Below, in pieces: positions 12,001-24,377 of a DNA stretch of 64,000 bases. Below the pieces are notes generated by a model. That model saw only the letters and a list, made by a program, of their open reading frames with translations, was not told where the DNA came from and searched no databases. The stretch's first letter is position 1; each line of letters opens with the position of its first letter. The DNA is from Adineta ricciae (lineage: Eukaryota > Rotifera > Eurotatoria > Adinetida > Adinetidae). The position numbers and the translations under genes were made by a program. The stretch spans positions 884,999 through 948,998 of the forward strand of contig CAJNOJ010000005.1 of NCBI GenBank assembly GCA_905250025.1, in the 5' to 3' direction.

Positions 12001-13177
12001 ATGAGCCAGCAACATTCGAAGATGTTTTCGATGTATATTCGAAAAAAGAAACAACAGAGGAAGATTGGACGAAAGTAACTATTATTACAAAAGACCTTTA
12101 ATTATACATTATGAGATTCATAAACAATCTATTTCTTTATTTCAGATTGGAACAATTGATAAAGAAAACCTAAGCACCAAAGTGGAAGATCTTGAAGAAG
12201 ATACAGCATATGCGTTCAAAATTGATAATACAACGTCACCCTCAACGGATGATCAAATGAGTACAGTTCAAGAATTCAAATTTGTTACAACACCAGGTAA
12301 AATTCGACAAGCAAAACGAACGTATGTCTTTTCCTATGATCTTATCATTTCATTTCAGCAAAGCAATACGATCCATCATTATTTCTTGAAAGAATAGAAG
12401 AAAGTCTAGAAAATGTTGTCAACGGGGTTATGGAAGCAGGTACATTTTTGTCTGTTTACTAGTGATATTTATCGATAAACATAACAATGAGACTCAAGCT
12501 TCATTGAAGACGACCTATAAGAAGCTATAACGAAGAAGTAAGAGAAAAAAACCTGTTGAGTCTTATTTTTCTGATTAACCTTTACACTACACACACGCGA
12601 GACACTACTATTGACACGATCGTGTCTATTTTCGTACGCTTAGTTGTAAATATGCACTAAAGTGTCACATTTTTTCTATTTGTTGATTAATTCGAAATTT
12701 TTAGCTGCGGGTCATCAAGTTGTCGAAGAACCAATCAACAAGAGTCTAAACGAAGTGATTAAAGAAGTATTTCGAGATGATACACTCGTACCAAGTGAAA
12801 AATACGGCTTCGAAACCTTAGCATTAAATAATGATTTGCAATTATATCGAGGTCCAAAGCAAATGATGCTAAAAGAATTAGAAGTTGATGAAACAACCGA
12901 TTCATCGAAACATTACGGCGAAATCATCATTCATAATTATCGCACTGCTCATCAATCTGTCGTTGTTCGAGAAGAAAACGGAAACACTAGCGTCACTCAT
13001 ATCGATGGCGATGTTATCATTCGAAATGTCGTTAGTGACGTTATTTTAAAAAACGAACAAACACATCTTCAATTATCAATGAATATCGTTGGTCAAGCAT
13101 TTCTAAAAGGTGTTCAAGGTAGTTTAATTGCATCAAAATTTCGAGGAATAATCGTTGTGAAAAATGTAAATAAATAA
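9047..13177 (+). CDS. Large protein of unknown function with FN3-like segments and a 16-residue repeat tract
   Basis: Eleven exons, join(9047..9049,9113..9205,9264..9446,9507..9861,9930..10997,11047..11228,11281..11467,11530..12074,12146..12296,12359..12439,12705..13177), encode 1,106 residues; all phases close. I do not recognise the family. The first exon is only the ATG. An N-terminal helical region (HLVAHFLAAGAEKRLEDYY) is followed by a Ser/Arg-rich stretch, then six 16-residue repeats. Next come several beta-sandwich-like segments with WxxV and YxxEY patterns, as in fibronectin type III domains, for example around YKVEYTAANQLDGWK. They alternate with acidic, Ser-rich linkers. The last 157 residues form a separate beta-rich module (IIIHNYRTAHQSVVVREENG, DGDVIIRNVVSDVIL) with no match I can name. 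There is no signal peptide or membrane segment, so it is probably cytoplasmic, perhaps cytoskeletal or sarcomeric; that is a guess. Confidence 0.75.
10010..10297 (+). repeat. Six tandem 48-base (16-residue) coding repeats
   Basis: Inside the large exon at 9930-10997, a 48-base unit is repeated six times in frame. The consensus is STDRYRKASRDQDNGL, with each copy keeping R/K-K-x-S followed by D/N-Q-D/E-N/E. Copies 1 and 2 are nearly identical at DNA level and later copies diverge, which suggests recent expansion from the 5' side. The repeated basic-x-Ser pattern looks like a basophilic kinase site (PKA or PKC type). Confidence 0.9.
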
Positions 13178-13747
13178 TCGAACACCATGACAAAGACTTA
13201 TTCACTCTCTCTCTCTCTTTTTCTAACCTTCGTAGATGTATTTTATTGTTGAAGTCATTTGACGAGAATAAAAATCTTCTCCACTTTTCAGTATATATAA
13301 TCATCTTTCTTCTCTCATTGATGGAATTAATCAAAGTTTGCCGAACAAAAGTCAAAATCACGAATCTTAGAATTCCACATCAAGTAATTTGAAAATCTCC
13401 TCGCAAAACCTACGGTTTCATCTACACTATTTCATTTCGATTCTGCTGTAGTAAGGCTATTTTCATATGCACAAAGGAGTTCTCCTACTAATCTTCAACA
13501 TGGTACATTGTAGTAGTATTAGATTTTCTCTGATATATTTTTTTTATTAAACATTTTCACGAAAAAGAACTCAATTTGAAAAGTTAGACCTTCCGTAAAG
13601 ATACGTTTGGCGAGATAGGGCAAGACTCACTGTAAATATTCTCGAAGAATAGCACTGCAATAACATAAAAACAATAATGAAACTGTTTTCCTAACACTGT
13701 AATAGAAATAATAAAGAGAAGAGTGAGACCATTTTCATTTTGAGCTA
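13178..13747. other. Intergenic, convergent 3' ends
   Basis: 570 bases between the end of the 1,106-residue protein gene (+) and the opsin (-). AT-rich sequence with a CT-rich run at about 13204-13225. No exon seen. Confidence 0.55.
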
Positions 13748-16634
13748 TTATTGACCACAATTTGAGATTTGAGTGGAGCATTCGCTAACTGATAGGGTAA
13801 CTTCACTGGAGAATAAACTAAAATAGGTAATACTTAGACCAGATTTATGCATGTTCAAATACGAACCATCTGAGCTTCTAAATGGTATTCGCCGAGAGAA
13901 CACCTTGGAGCGAATATGCGAATTCGAAATGATGTAAGTAAGTGGATTGAAACATATAGATGATTTTGCAAATATAGCTGAATCGTAAAATACAATTATT
14001 GAAAATCTAAGTATAGGTATACTCGATATCAACTTACCTGGTAAGGTTCCACCTAGAGGTGAAATTAGAGTAGGAGAGAAAAATGAAGAGATAAAAGCAG
14101 CAATAGCATAGGGTGTCCATGCAACAGTAAATGCAACTAAATACAAAATAGATGATTTATATTTAGAAAACGTTCACAGCCATATTCTATTTGAGCGCGT
14201 GGCGTTAAGCCTCCAGGAAATACAAAGTGACTAACTAAAGTATGACGTTAATCGTTACGGGAGTCTCTGATGCGAAAATTCGATTAATTTTGACCCGTTT
14301 GCTGTCTAGATATTTATTTAAAGCATATTAAAGGTTAACAAGTATGAAACTTTGCTCGATTATCTGTCTGTCTGTCTGTCTGTCAAGCGACCAGTGATCT
14401 AGGAAGACTGATTGATTGAGATAGATATTAAGAACTAAAATAATTTCGTAGTGCGGCTAATGATACGGTTTTACAGATATTACCAGTTTTCCGAAAGGGT
14501 GTTGCTCTGCCTCTAGCTCATTTGCTGTTTGCAGCTAATGAAGACATTTATATTGAACGTTATAAGGGTAAGGGTGTGACATAAAAAAATGGTATCATCA
14601 GTGTTTTCTCATTTTGTCGATCTTCGTTCACTATGAGAACGGTGGATCGGTGCTAAAAGATGCGCCGTTAAATTATCTACAAAGTAGTATATCTATCACA
14701 TTGAGTGCGTGCTTCTTTAGTTTTTCAAGATTAATGCAAATCCCAAAAGACATCATCGCAACTTTTCAAAAAGATCATTTTAAAAGATACTTTTTACTCG
14801 TTTTTAATTGAGTAGAGACTATATATTCAATTTTAACGTTAATGTAGCGCCTGTCGTGAAAAACTTCCTTCAATAAAGTACCGCAGTGAACTTTGAAAGA
14901 ACATCGGTGTGAAGTTGAAGGTAAAAGCACAATCGTTAACAGTGCACAATGTTTTTAAAGAATACATTTTTTGGAAAGTTGCAATAATGTCTTTTGCAAC
15001 TTGCATTAATCTTGAAAAACTAAAGAAGCATGTGCTGAATGTGATAGATATGCTACTTTGTAGATAATTTAATGGCGCATCTTTTAACACTGATCCGTCT
15101 TTTCCATAATGAACGAAGATGAACCAAATGAGAAAATACCGATGGTATTATTTTCTACGTCGCACACGATATAGTTTCATGGAAGACTCTTCCTGTCTGA
15201 CAGACATATAAATTAATAGAAATAAAAATAAATACAGTTTTATAAAGGTGTCAATGCAAATACAATGCGTTAACAATACTACTTTGTAAATATAAACAGC
15301 AGAGTTCAATAATGGGGAAATACCGTGAAAGAGATTAGAATGAGGAATTGGAGCTTTTTAATCTATAGTTAGAATAATTCCATACAGATTGAGTAACAAA
15401 GGTGGAAATGTATAGTATGTCTTAATGGCTGTTTCAACATTAATAGAGTACTTACGGATGACGAGAAATACTGATTTGGCAATGTGCCGTTCCATGGTTT
15501 GTCGCTTCCAACGTCTCTTCGATATGTGCCTTTGCACGAACCGTGACGCCTTCATTCTTGTCACTTCTCGTACCTATTTTGTATAAGAACATGTTCGATG
15601 ATTTATCACCCAGATCAACACATTATTGAACTTACTTTGAGATATATACAAATATTACAATAGGCCATGATAAATAATGGTAAAACATAGGCGAAAATAA
15701 ACATAGCAACATTGTAGCTGATTACATTAACTGTTCGAGCTTGCCAACATATCGAACATGAGGTCAGTACACCCTCCAATGTGTAATTGTTCCTAAATTA
15801 TAGACGTAATTATTTAAAAAACTTTTTTTATATTGCATTTTACTCAAATTGGGCATCCAACCGGAATATAGTCATTCTAGAAATTATCACGACATGGTAC
15901 GCGGTGTCTCGGAAATTCTGACTCTTCCTCTGAGTACAGTTCAGGCAAGTATGTTATCGAAAACTACTTAATACTTCTATGATTATTTCTGATAATTTCA
16001 AAAAGGAAATTATCTATTACGTGCATTTACTTACCAGCCGAACATAGGTGTTGTAGCCCAAAACAGTCCTCCAAGTACGGACAAAACCACGGATATGTAA
16101 GCAGTTTGAAAGGTAAGCAGATATTCTCGATGTGGTGTTACAATCATCCAATATCTTTTATCAAATAGGCACAAAATTAAGTCAAATTCATAACAAGATT
16201 TTCCAACCTATTTAATGATAATGATGTTAGTAAATATAGCCCAACCATTCCAACAAAATAGGCCACGAAACCCTCGTAATAGCATAGGTATTTACCATAT
16301 AACCACCTGAACAAACAGGTAAAAAAACTCTTAAGATAAAAATAAACTTTTTCTGTACTAACCGGCAAGCTAAATTAGAGGTAAGTGGCAATGGAATGCC
16401 TAGAATAGCAGCAGCAAGATTGGAAAAACACAACGCTAATATGAAAACTTCAATAGGTGAACGACGTTTTCTATTTTCAAGGTGGATAGTTAATATAATT
16501 CCATTGAGTACAACACCACAAAGAAATACAAAACAGAGATAACTACCAATCCATTTTAAGACATGGCAAGAAGCTAAAGCAGGTTGTGCCCAATCTTGTA
16601 TGTTACAATAATTGTACGAATGGTTGGACATCAT
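13748..16634 (-). CDS. Opsin (retinal-binding class A GPCR)
   Basis: Seven exons, complement join(13748..13977,14038..14136,15456..15573,15636..15792,16035..16154,16208..16306,16363..16634), encode 364 residues. Seven transmembrane segments are readable. The retinal Schiff-base lysine is K293 in LPAIFAKSS, followed by the NPxxY-type NPLTY and SHIR. The disulphide pair is C99 and C176. The counterion positions both carry glutamate: E102 (three after C99, bovine E113 equivalent) and E170 (bovine E181 equivalent). The ERY/DRY motif is NRY (123-125). RSPIEVFIL in loop 1 and FTVAWTPYAI in TM6 are typical opsin sequence. The start was taken at the first ATG after an in-frame stop. The class (ciliary, rhabdomeric, peropsin-like) cannot be settled by eye. 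The TM5-TM6 intron of 1,319 bases carries an inverted-repeat element. Confidence 0.93.
14364..14384. repeat. CTGT microsatellite
   Basis: Five units of a CTGT tetranucleotide in the long opsin intron, upstream of the inverted-repeat arms on the plus strand. Confidence 0.9.
14592..15149. mobile_element. Inverted-repeat (foldback/MITE-like) element in opsin intron
   Basis: Two arms of about 180 bases, roughly 14592-14772 and 14966-15149, are reverse complements of each other at about 85-90% by eye, separated by about 190 bases. They begin near a GTATCATC/ATACCATC sequence and share the long core AAATTATCTACAAAGTAG. No transposase exon is seen. The structure fits a non-autonomous foldback element or an inverted duplication of an older repeat. 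In the opsin pre-mRNA the arms could pair into a long hairpin. I found no clear target-site duplication. Confidence 0.7.
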
Positions 16635-19600
16635 CAGCACAATATAGTTTTATCTAAATTAAAGTCACATAAATGTTATTCAAAGTCATTGGAGATGTCA
16701 AACGATTTAAAAATGCTAAAACACTACTTTGTTTTCAATCTTGAGAATCGATGAATATGTAGAGATGTAGGAAACATCCGTAATAAAATGAATGTTTCCG
16801 TTATAACATGAGAGTGACAAATTTGACCTTTTTCGGTCTTTCTTCATTACTCTCACAATATTCGTAAAGAACATAAAACGCGCATCTGTAGCGGGAGAAA
16901 CAGAATCTCATAAATAGCGATCAAACTCTTCTTAGGAAATTCATACTAAAAAACAAAAGGGTATCTATGAAGCCATTGTTGTTGTCTATTGGTTCATAAA
17001 GAACTCTTTAATAAATCCATGAATTAGCTAAGGAAAAGAGAAGGTTGAAAGAAGGAAGTTCAAACCTATTGTGCCATGTTTCAAATACGATTAACAGTTT
17101 CATTATGGTAATTTGAATAGATAATGTGCCTTCGAGAATATCACGATACTATTAAATTGTTTTTTACTTATGCATTTCTATGAACGTAACTTGATTATGT
17201 CTAGGGATCGTTTAACAGAAAGAGACCGTAGATGGATCAAACGGTACAGACTCACATTTGCGTGTTTATATACACAATAACAAACTATTAGCTTTAATTG
17301 TCTTCATAGTTTCAAAACATTTTGCATGAGAGAGTGCCGATTTCCATCCTCAATTAATGAGCTTTCCTCGATTTATCTCTTGTCTGTAATAGACGTGTTT
17401 TCAGACAATGTCGAAACACTTGGCAAGGCTCGAACTTGACTCGTTTGTTAACGATGATATTCATTACACCTAGTTCATCAGTACCGAAACGAGCATGTTT
17501 GAGTCGGTACGTTTTTCCGAAATAGGTAAGAATAAGATGTCGATTAACTCGTGAGTTGCTAGAATAATGATGTGAAACTTAATGGCCCATTTCCTTGAAT
17601 ATGCATGATTTTACCTCGAAGCAGCCGAGTCCAAAAGAATACGCTGAGAGCATTTTTGAGCTACGTGCTACAGTTAACCTTATAAACTAGTGAAATAGAT
17701 TTCGAGCGTGAAAAAATAAGCAAGCATAATCTTTCAGTTCATTATGAAATGCCGACGAAGCTTTTACACATTGCCTAATTCCCCGTAGTATGAGAAATGA
17801 TTAACTAACGTATTTCTCAAACAGTATATCTTGTAATCGATGATAGAAGTAAATAAATACCCTACTTAAACTATTGTCGTCCTGCTAGTGTGGATGTCAG
17901 TTAGACATTGTTCTAGTATAGAAGCTGAAATTGTCTAATAAAAGAAATGATGTCGAAAGCGCGGATAGATCTTGCAAACTTGTCTATGATACTTTACTAG
18001 GAAATTGTTTTTCATTAATTCTATTGTCTAGAAAACTTCAAAGTATAATTAGAATCGTCAAAAATAATGTATACGTCAATGTGAATATACTGATTACTCC
18101 TAACAATACAAAGTGCTGAGAAACTGAAGAACTGCTTTCCTTTAAATAAACGTAACATGAGGGATCGCCGACGATCAATCCGATAATTACTAAAATGAAA
18201 TCATATGTGAAACAATGGAAAGAAAGTGCATTTGGAAAGTCAGAACAGAAAAGCGAGTATATGATATTCCTCGATGTTGTAATTAAGGAAACATTACAAA
18301 ATGAAAATAAATGAGTAAAACTCAGGAATGGGATGCCATTTAGTAGAAGTCAATGCTGCAACATAAAGAAAACAGTTGTTGAAAAAAGAAAATATCTCAA
18401 CCGTCATTAAACACGATCGTCTACGATAATCCTATAACTATGTCACTCTCGTCCTCAAACTTTAAAGATCTTTCTATAGTACGTTATTCGATTGCTGAAC
18501 TATCACTATATTATTGTTGTTCGATCGTATTAGAACAGTGCTTTTGTATACTTACACGAGAAGAGTGTCTATGAGAATGAATGTCGCTGGTTCATGCTTC
18601 TGTTCTTAGAGTTCATGTGAAAACATACTTCTTTCCTTGTTGTCAAAGTGGTATCCGCGCGTTTTATGTCACGTTATTAAGTAGTTTTCTTCTTAGAAAA
18701 AGACAAATTTCCTGTTAACAACAGGTTTTTAGCAGTCATGTGACGTGGTTCTAGGATACAATGAGAGTATAACAAACGACTTCATTTTCTTATAAATCAA
18801 AGAATATTGCATATAACTACAGTGAACTCTATATCGAACAGCATAGACAAACGATCAATCGGACAGGAAGTCGTATTGCGTCTCAGATCAGATATACCTA
18901 TTCGAATAAAAGTTGACGCTTACGCAGACGTGTCTATTCATCGAAGATTGAATTCGTACTTAGACTTGAATAATTCTCTGAGACGTCTAACTTGATTCAT
19001 ATCATTAATCAATCTTGAGAAAATTTCTTCTTTACGCTATTGTAGTTCGGCTTACAAAATCGGTATTTGCACGCAATAGTATGTTTCTATTCAACAGACT
19101 TCGTATAAGATTTTGCGAATCACATGTTTATGAATACTTAAACGCGTCGCATTTCGGATAATAGGCGTATTATTTACTAATCGTTGTTCAATCCCCGAAA
19201 CAAACGATACTACCTAAGCTTACCTCGCTTTAGAATATGCAATCGTCTGGAAAAATAAAGCAAAACCGGTGAGCAGACTAATGTATCAAACTGCGTATTT
19301 TAACAAGTGCTATATTTCAACTTCATTAATTATAATTTCTTTTGATACAAGGCAACGTCAGAACCTACAGACGTTAAAACATGATAGTGGTATAACTGAA
19401 TAAATTTTTTTAATTGCTGAAACTGTCTGACCTGTGAAAATACCTGTGTGAAAATCTACAACAGTTTTTGAGTTTGAGTCGTCTGTTTTCTATATAACTC
19501 ATCGGTGAATAGAGAGATATGTGCATGCAAAGCATCATATAAAATATGCTGTTAAATATATGCTCATACGTGTATAATTATCAATTTCCGTTGTGCTTAT

Positions 19601-21640
19601 GTCAACATGGGACCACTAACTGAATATATAATTCGAAGTTTAACGAAACGTAGGAAATTTAAAAGGCAATACAGACAAGTGTTTAAAACGTCTTACCTAA
19701 TAATAATACTTAATTATGACGAATGGTTCAATGTGAGAGATTCAGCAATAGTAAAATGCTTAACAAGTCCATGATTAGAGGAGATCGTCATATATGAAAT
19801 ACAAGTGAGATGAACTATCGTGTTGAAGAAAACTTCGAATTTGAAGACCATTCGACATGTACTGACAAGATTTGATTTTATCTTGGAACTTTATATATGT
19901 AAATACAAATATATATATCCAAAAAAGTTTAATTCTTTGGTTTGCAGACTGTATGCACCGGTTTCTTTTTACTTTCTTCTAATAAATTTATTCAACACTC
20001 CAACATATTCATCTCGGCTGAACAACTCGTAGAAAAAGTACATGCCTATGTCATGACTGCTTTGTTTTCATTTAAGACAGATAATTCATACTCAACATGC
20101 TGATGATTATGTTTAGATCTTTTAACGAGAGAGTCATCTATAGTTCTATCTACCTTTGCTTCTTTTGGCTATGAGTGACATCATATTTCAAGTAAAGTAC
20201 GTCAGTATGTAGGTAGGTCATGGTTTGACTTGCGTTGATATACGTTTGACGTCAATCCATGTTGTTTTGTTGATTTAGTTAAAACGAAAAAACTAAACTA
20301 TAATAACAAGCATAATAATCATAATATATGCTGCTCTTTCATAGTTAACAGCATGTATACAGGTCTGAGAATATATTATGATTTGTCATTGAATAGATTC
20401 GAATGAAACCAGCATAAGCAGGTAAGTTGACTTAGGAACATTGGGAATTATTTACACATGATTTGATGAATATGCACAACGACAACATATAAGTCACATT
20501 GTCGAATTACTTCAGATAAGGTACTTCGTCTTTTTTTTTCGAAACGAACATATTCAAACTCATGTCTTTCATTACTCAATAAGTATAGAATGAAAGTTGT
20601 AAGTGTAGAATATGAATAATGTTACTGGTTTATTTTTAGAAATGCAACAAGTATGTTTGTATAACATTTGATAGATTAATCAGCTTTGACTATATTTTGT
20701 TCGCAACTAATTCATGATTAATGCTGAATGAAATCTATACAAAATGATTCTATGAATTTCAATGTCTTCATCGATATGATTTTGAAAAAAAAACTCACAT
20801 ATCTCTCTTGACATTTCCTCCTACACATACACAATCGCAAAGAAACTCTTCTATGTAACTTATGTATGCAACATTCTTCTCGTACGATGTTCGTTTCTTA
20901 TCAACAACAATAGTAATATGTTACGTTCTTCAAATACATTTTCCTCCCACGATTATTCATATCTATGAGTAATTGTATTCGAATCGTAAGTGTTTTTTGA
21001 TATATTACTATGAAAATGCATATCATTCGCTGTGACATTTAAAGGTATTTTATTAGTCAGACTCGAATCAATTTAATGTATTTCAAGTCTATTACAATGA
21101 AATGAAATAGCCTACACTTCTCTTGTCAATCATATTTTTCTCGTAGCAAATACCTATAAACTTTACCCGTTTTCCCTCCCACACCGAAATAAATTCCCTT
21201 CTCTAGTAGATCAACACATCCGGTATGACTAATTTCACACATGTGTCTACACACCTCCTTCCTAGCTGATTCATGCCATACATCCCACAGAGTCGCGGTA
21301 AAATGTTTTCAGATAAACTTTCTAATTACAGAAAAACTTGACAGAACGAAGAGGAAAAAAACCGTATGTTCTCTTTTCCACTCGTCATTTCATTTATGAC
21401 GTGAATGCGGTGTCACAAAGCAAAAGAAAACAAATGTGTGTCATGTGCAGACGTCAGTCTACTGTTCTCTTTTCCTCCACGTTCTTACCCCGAGCCCGTT
21501 TTTTTCTCTCTAAAAGACGTTTTACAGAACAGAAAGAGAAAAACTTGCGAAGGCAATCTTATATAAGGACTCATATATTGAGATGAGAACAGTAACATCA
21601 TCGTATACGATCAGATTTATCATCTATCGATCTAGTTATC
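16635..21640. other. Gene-poor region upstream of opsin and bZIP genes
   Basis: Five kilobases with no exon I can support on either strand. Open frames are short (about 60-80 codons), lack family resemblance and fall in AT-rich sequence. It separates the divergent starts of the opsin (-) and the Fos-like gene (+), so it may hold distal regulatory sequence for either. I saw no tRNA-like cloverleaf and no transposon termini. Confidence 0.5.
21397..21568 (+). promoter_or_regulatory. Putative core promoter of the Fos-like gene with CRE-like sites and TATA box
   Basis: Upstream of the bZIP start at 21641 there are two CRE-like motifs, TGACGTGA at 21397-21404 and AGACGTCA at 21449-21456, and a TATA-box-like TTATATAAGG at 21559-21568, about 75 bases before the ATG. 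This arrangement resembles immediate-early gene promoters controlled by CREB/ATF and AP-1 proteins. Motif matching only; no function is shown. Confidence 0.45.
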
Positions 21641-22306
21641 ATGTGTGTAGACAAACTACATTTGAACATTCAAGACATTCAATGCAGTTTAGAAAATACT
21701 CTAACAGAAGAATGTACATCGGATACGATACAATATCACACAAGCTCGGTTGATACCAGTCCGGAGTCCTATGATGATAATGATATTATTGAATTTGGTC
21801 CAATTAAAGTTAAACCACGTAAAAAACCAGCTCCAACATTAGCAACTGGTCGTCGATCGAAATATGAAACACTGACACCCGAAGAAGAGCACAAACGTGA
21901 ATTGAGACGAGCACGAAACCGTGCCGCTGCCGAACGTGTTCGACTAAGCCGATTGAGTGTTGAACATGATCTGCAAGGACAAATCGACGCTTTAGAAAAT
22001 CAAAAACAAAACTTACACATGAATATTCAAATGCTTGAAACTCATAAACTACATTTACAAACGCGCATTTCAACTCACGAACAGATTTGTTCGTCGAGAA
22101 ACGTATCAAATACGTTGACTAATAGTTCAAATTATCCTCCGGTGTCAAACGTGCTTCAATCTACCGAGCCAGTACCTGATTTTAATTTTGACGAGTTATT
22201 TCCATCCTCATCAACTCCTGTACAAACTCATTCAAATCATCAGATGAATTTCATACCAACGATTATGAACAACGAGTATTTCGAAGATATCCTAATGGAT
22301 TTATAA
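21641..22306 (+). CDS. Fos/ATF3-like basic leucine zipper transcription factor
   Basis: Single exon of 221 residues. The basic region is about residues 86-104 (ELRRARNRAAAERVRLSR) and precedes a perfect heptad of leucines at L111, L118, L125, L132 and L139. The invariant asparagine is N93, followed by A96, A97 and R101. The position usually occupied by Cys or Ser in Fos/Jun/ATF is V100, which is unusual. Conserved TPEEEHKRELRRARNR resembles Fos (LSPEEEEKRRIRRERN). The C-terminus is acidic and aromatic (DFNFDELF, YFEDILMDL), a likely activation domain. It would bind AP-1 or CRE-type DNA as a dimer in the nucleus. Absence of introns in an otherwise intron-dense region fits a fast-response gene or a retroposed copy. 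Fos versus ATF3 assignment is not certain. Confidence 0.85.
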   Translation: MCVDKLHLNIQDIQCSLENTLTEECTSDTIQYHTSSVDTSPESYDDNDIIEFGPIKVKPRKKPAPTLATGRRSKYETLTPEEEHKRELRRARNRAAAERVRLSRLSVEHDLQGQIDALENQKQNLHMNIQMLETHKLHLQTRISTHEQICSSRNVSNTLTNSSNYPPVSNVLQSTEPVPDFNFDELFPSSSTPVQTHSNHQMNFIPTIMNNEYFEDILMDL

Positions 22307-24377
22307 AACGCAATGAATATATGTCGAAATTGGGTTTCGTTCGTTCGAATGATAGTCTACAATTAAATCGTCTGTACAAGATCGAAAGAGCGCTCTTTTT
22401 GTGTATCGCTGTTTATATTCAAACAAGTTTGTTGTAAGACGAAAAAGACCTGTCTTTTGACTTTCGACAAGTTCGATTGAATGTGTGATATATATCTGTA
22501 TACGTATTAGATTTGCTAATTTATTTTTGAATGGATAAGAAAACAACGTAGAATATTTGAAAACAAATCTTTCAAAATCCAAATTAAACATCCGATGAGT
22601 ATTTGATTGACATTAACAGCAATTTGATAATTCTTCAGCGAACCTTTCATTTCGTTCTTATTTTCTCCTTGAGATTTATTGTAAGCATCGTTACATATGT
22701 ATGCGATATTTATTTTAGCCAATAGGCCAGAAAGGAACTGTAGTATTTGTTGTTCTGCAGAAATTATTTAATGACATGAAATACGTCGGTATTTATGCTT
22801 GTCAAGGTCTCTTGACTATGCTAATATTTAAAGCATATTTATCGCTCTCAGATGTAATTTTCGGTTCAGTTCTTTTCTCTTGTATAGTACGTAGATCGAT
22901 TTGTTTTGAAAAGGAATATGTAAATCAAATAGGTCAGTAGATATGCGATCGGATGCAATATTTCGTAAACAATACACAGAATTGCAATGATTTATCAATG
23001 TTTATTCTCTTCGCATAACTTCGTATGAATTTCAGACAATGCGATGAATATGTTTTGATTCTAATGCGCACAAAATCAAATTGTATGCTTTTGTCAACTT
23101 TTATCATCCGATGAATTATTATGATCAAACAATATTTTTCTGTTTCTTTAGAACAATATTGATACTGGGATGAATAACAGTCATCGTATCTTCTAGATTT
23201 GATTTCATAAAGAGAGGTCGATATTAATCTGTAGAAATAGAAAGAAAGAATTTAGTGTATCGGTTTAGTAGCGGCTTATTAGTGTTGATCAACAGATGTC
23301 ATAGGTCTCGAATCGATTGAAGTCAAGATTTGTTTCTAAAAATATCGTTCGGGGTTGTTCTAGTACATCAGTAGAAAATCTAAAGCGAGTTTGTAATTGA
23401 TATTTTCTTGTGCCCGACCGCAGATACTTCCTTTTGACACATGATTAGAGTCTTTCAACAGTACAAGGAAAGTTTGTCTCTACAAAGATATTTGACAAGC
23501 ATACGATTTAATCAACATCCGCTCGGCACCACTTTGATACGTAAAGAATTCATAAATGTCACAACATTTGGCGGCATATCGATCAAGGTGTAGAAAACGT
23601 TTTTCTTAACCAGAACAACGTGCAGCAAAAATGAATGTGTTATTTCGTTAACATCATTTAATATTAAACTATTCCTTTTATTCATAACCTATGAGCTCGT
23701 GTTCATGATTAATAAAAAAAAGAACGAACTATTTGACGACGTTTGAGTGCTCGCAATACGTACTCGGAAAATATTCTATCATGAATTATAAGTAAGGTAC
23801 TTTGATGCAAACATACGTATGTCACGATATCGAGTATGAAGAGTTTAAGTGAATACTGGTTTTTGGTGTATGTGTAATTAAGATTGTTTGATTATAAAGT
23901 AGTGGCGTACGATTTATAAGTAAATTGAGAAGTTGTATGGCATTGAAACTGTTCACATGAGTACATGTCGGTTGTTGCTCTGAGCACCTGTCAATGCTCA
24001 ATCTGGAGGAAAAAGTAGTGAATGTGTTATTAATCGAATTAATTTCGAACAGCAGCAGTAAGCTCTGATTAATTTAATTATGTTACTTTTGATGAAGCTT
24101 TTATCACAGGGCAAACATCTGAAAAGTTCAGTTTCTTTTTAAAACATGAAACGCGTGTATATAAGTCGGGAAAGTTGAGCACTATGGATCTTTGTCAGTC
24201 ATCTACACAATCCGTGTTGATTTCAACCGATGGAGAACCTTGTCTGATCGATATTTTGTCATTGCTGTAGGGAACTTGACTTTGAATAGAACGTAGTGCT
24301 TTTTTTTTATTCTTCATAAATCTTGAAGAATGTGAACAATGAACGAAATACAACATAGAAAATGAAACGAGAAAAAT
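22307..24377. other. Gene-free region, convergent 3' ends
   Basis: About 2.1 kb between the Fos-like gene (+) and the GPCR (-). AT-rich, with only short chance reading frames. No exon, RNA gene or repeat structure recognised. Confidence 0.5.

Noticed and set aside
14364..14384. Short tandem CTGT units as a possible CRISPR-like array
   Set aside because: It is a simple microsatellite without spacers, in an animal intron.
18807..20032. Short open frames of 60-70 codons in the gene-free block
   Set aside because: Chance frames in AT-rich DNA, with no motif, splice partner or codon pattern like the real genes.
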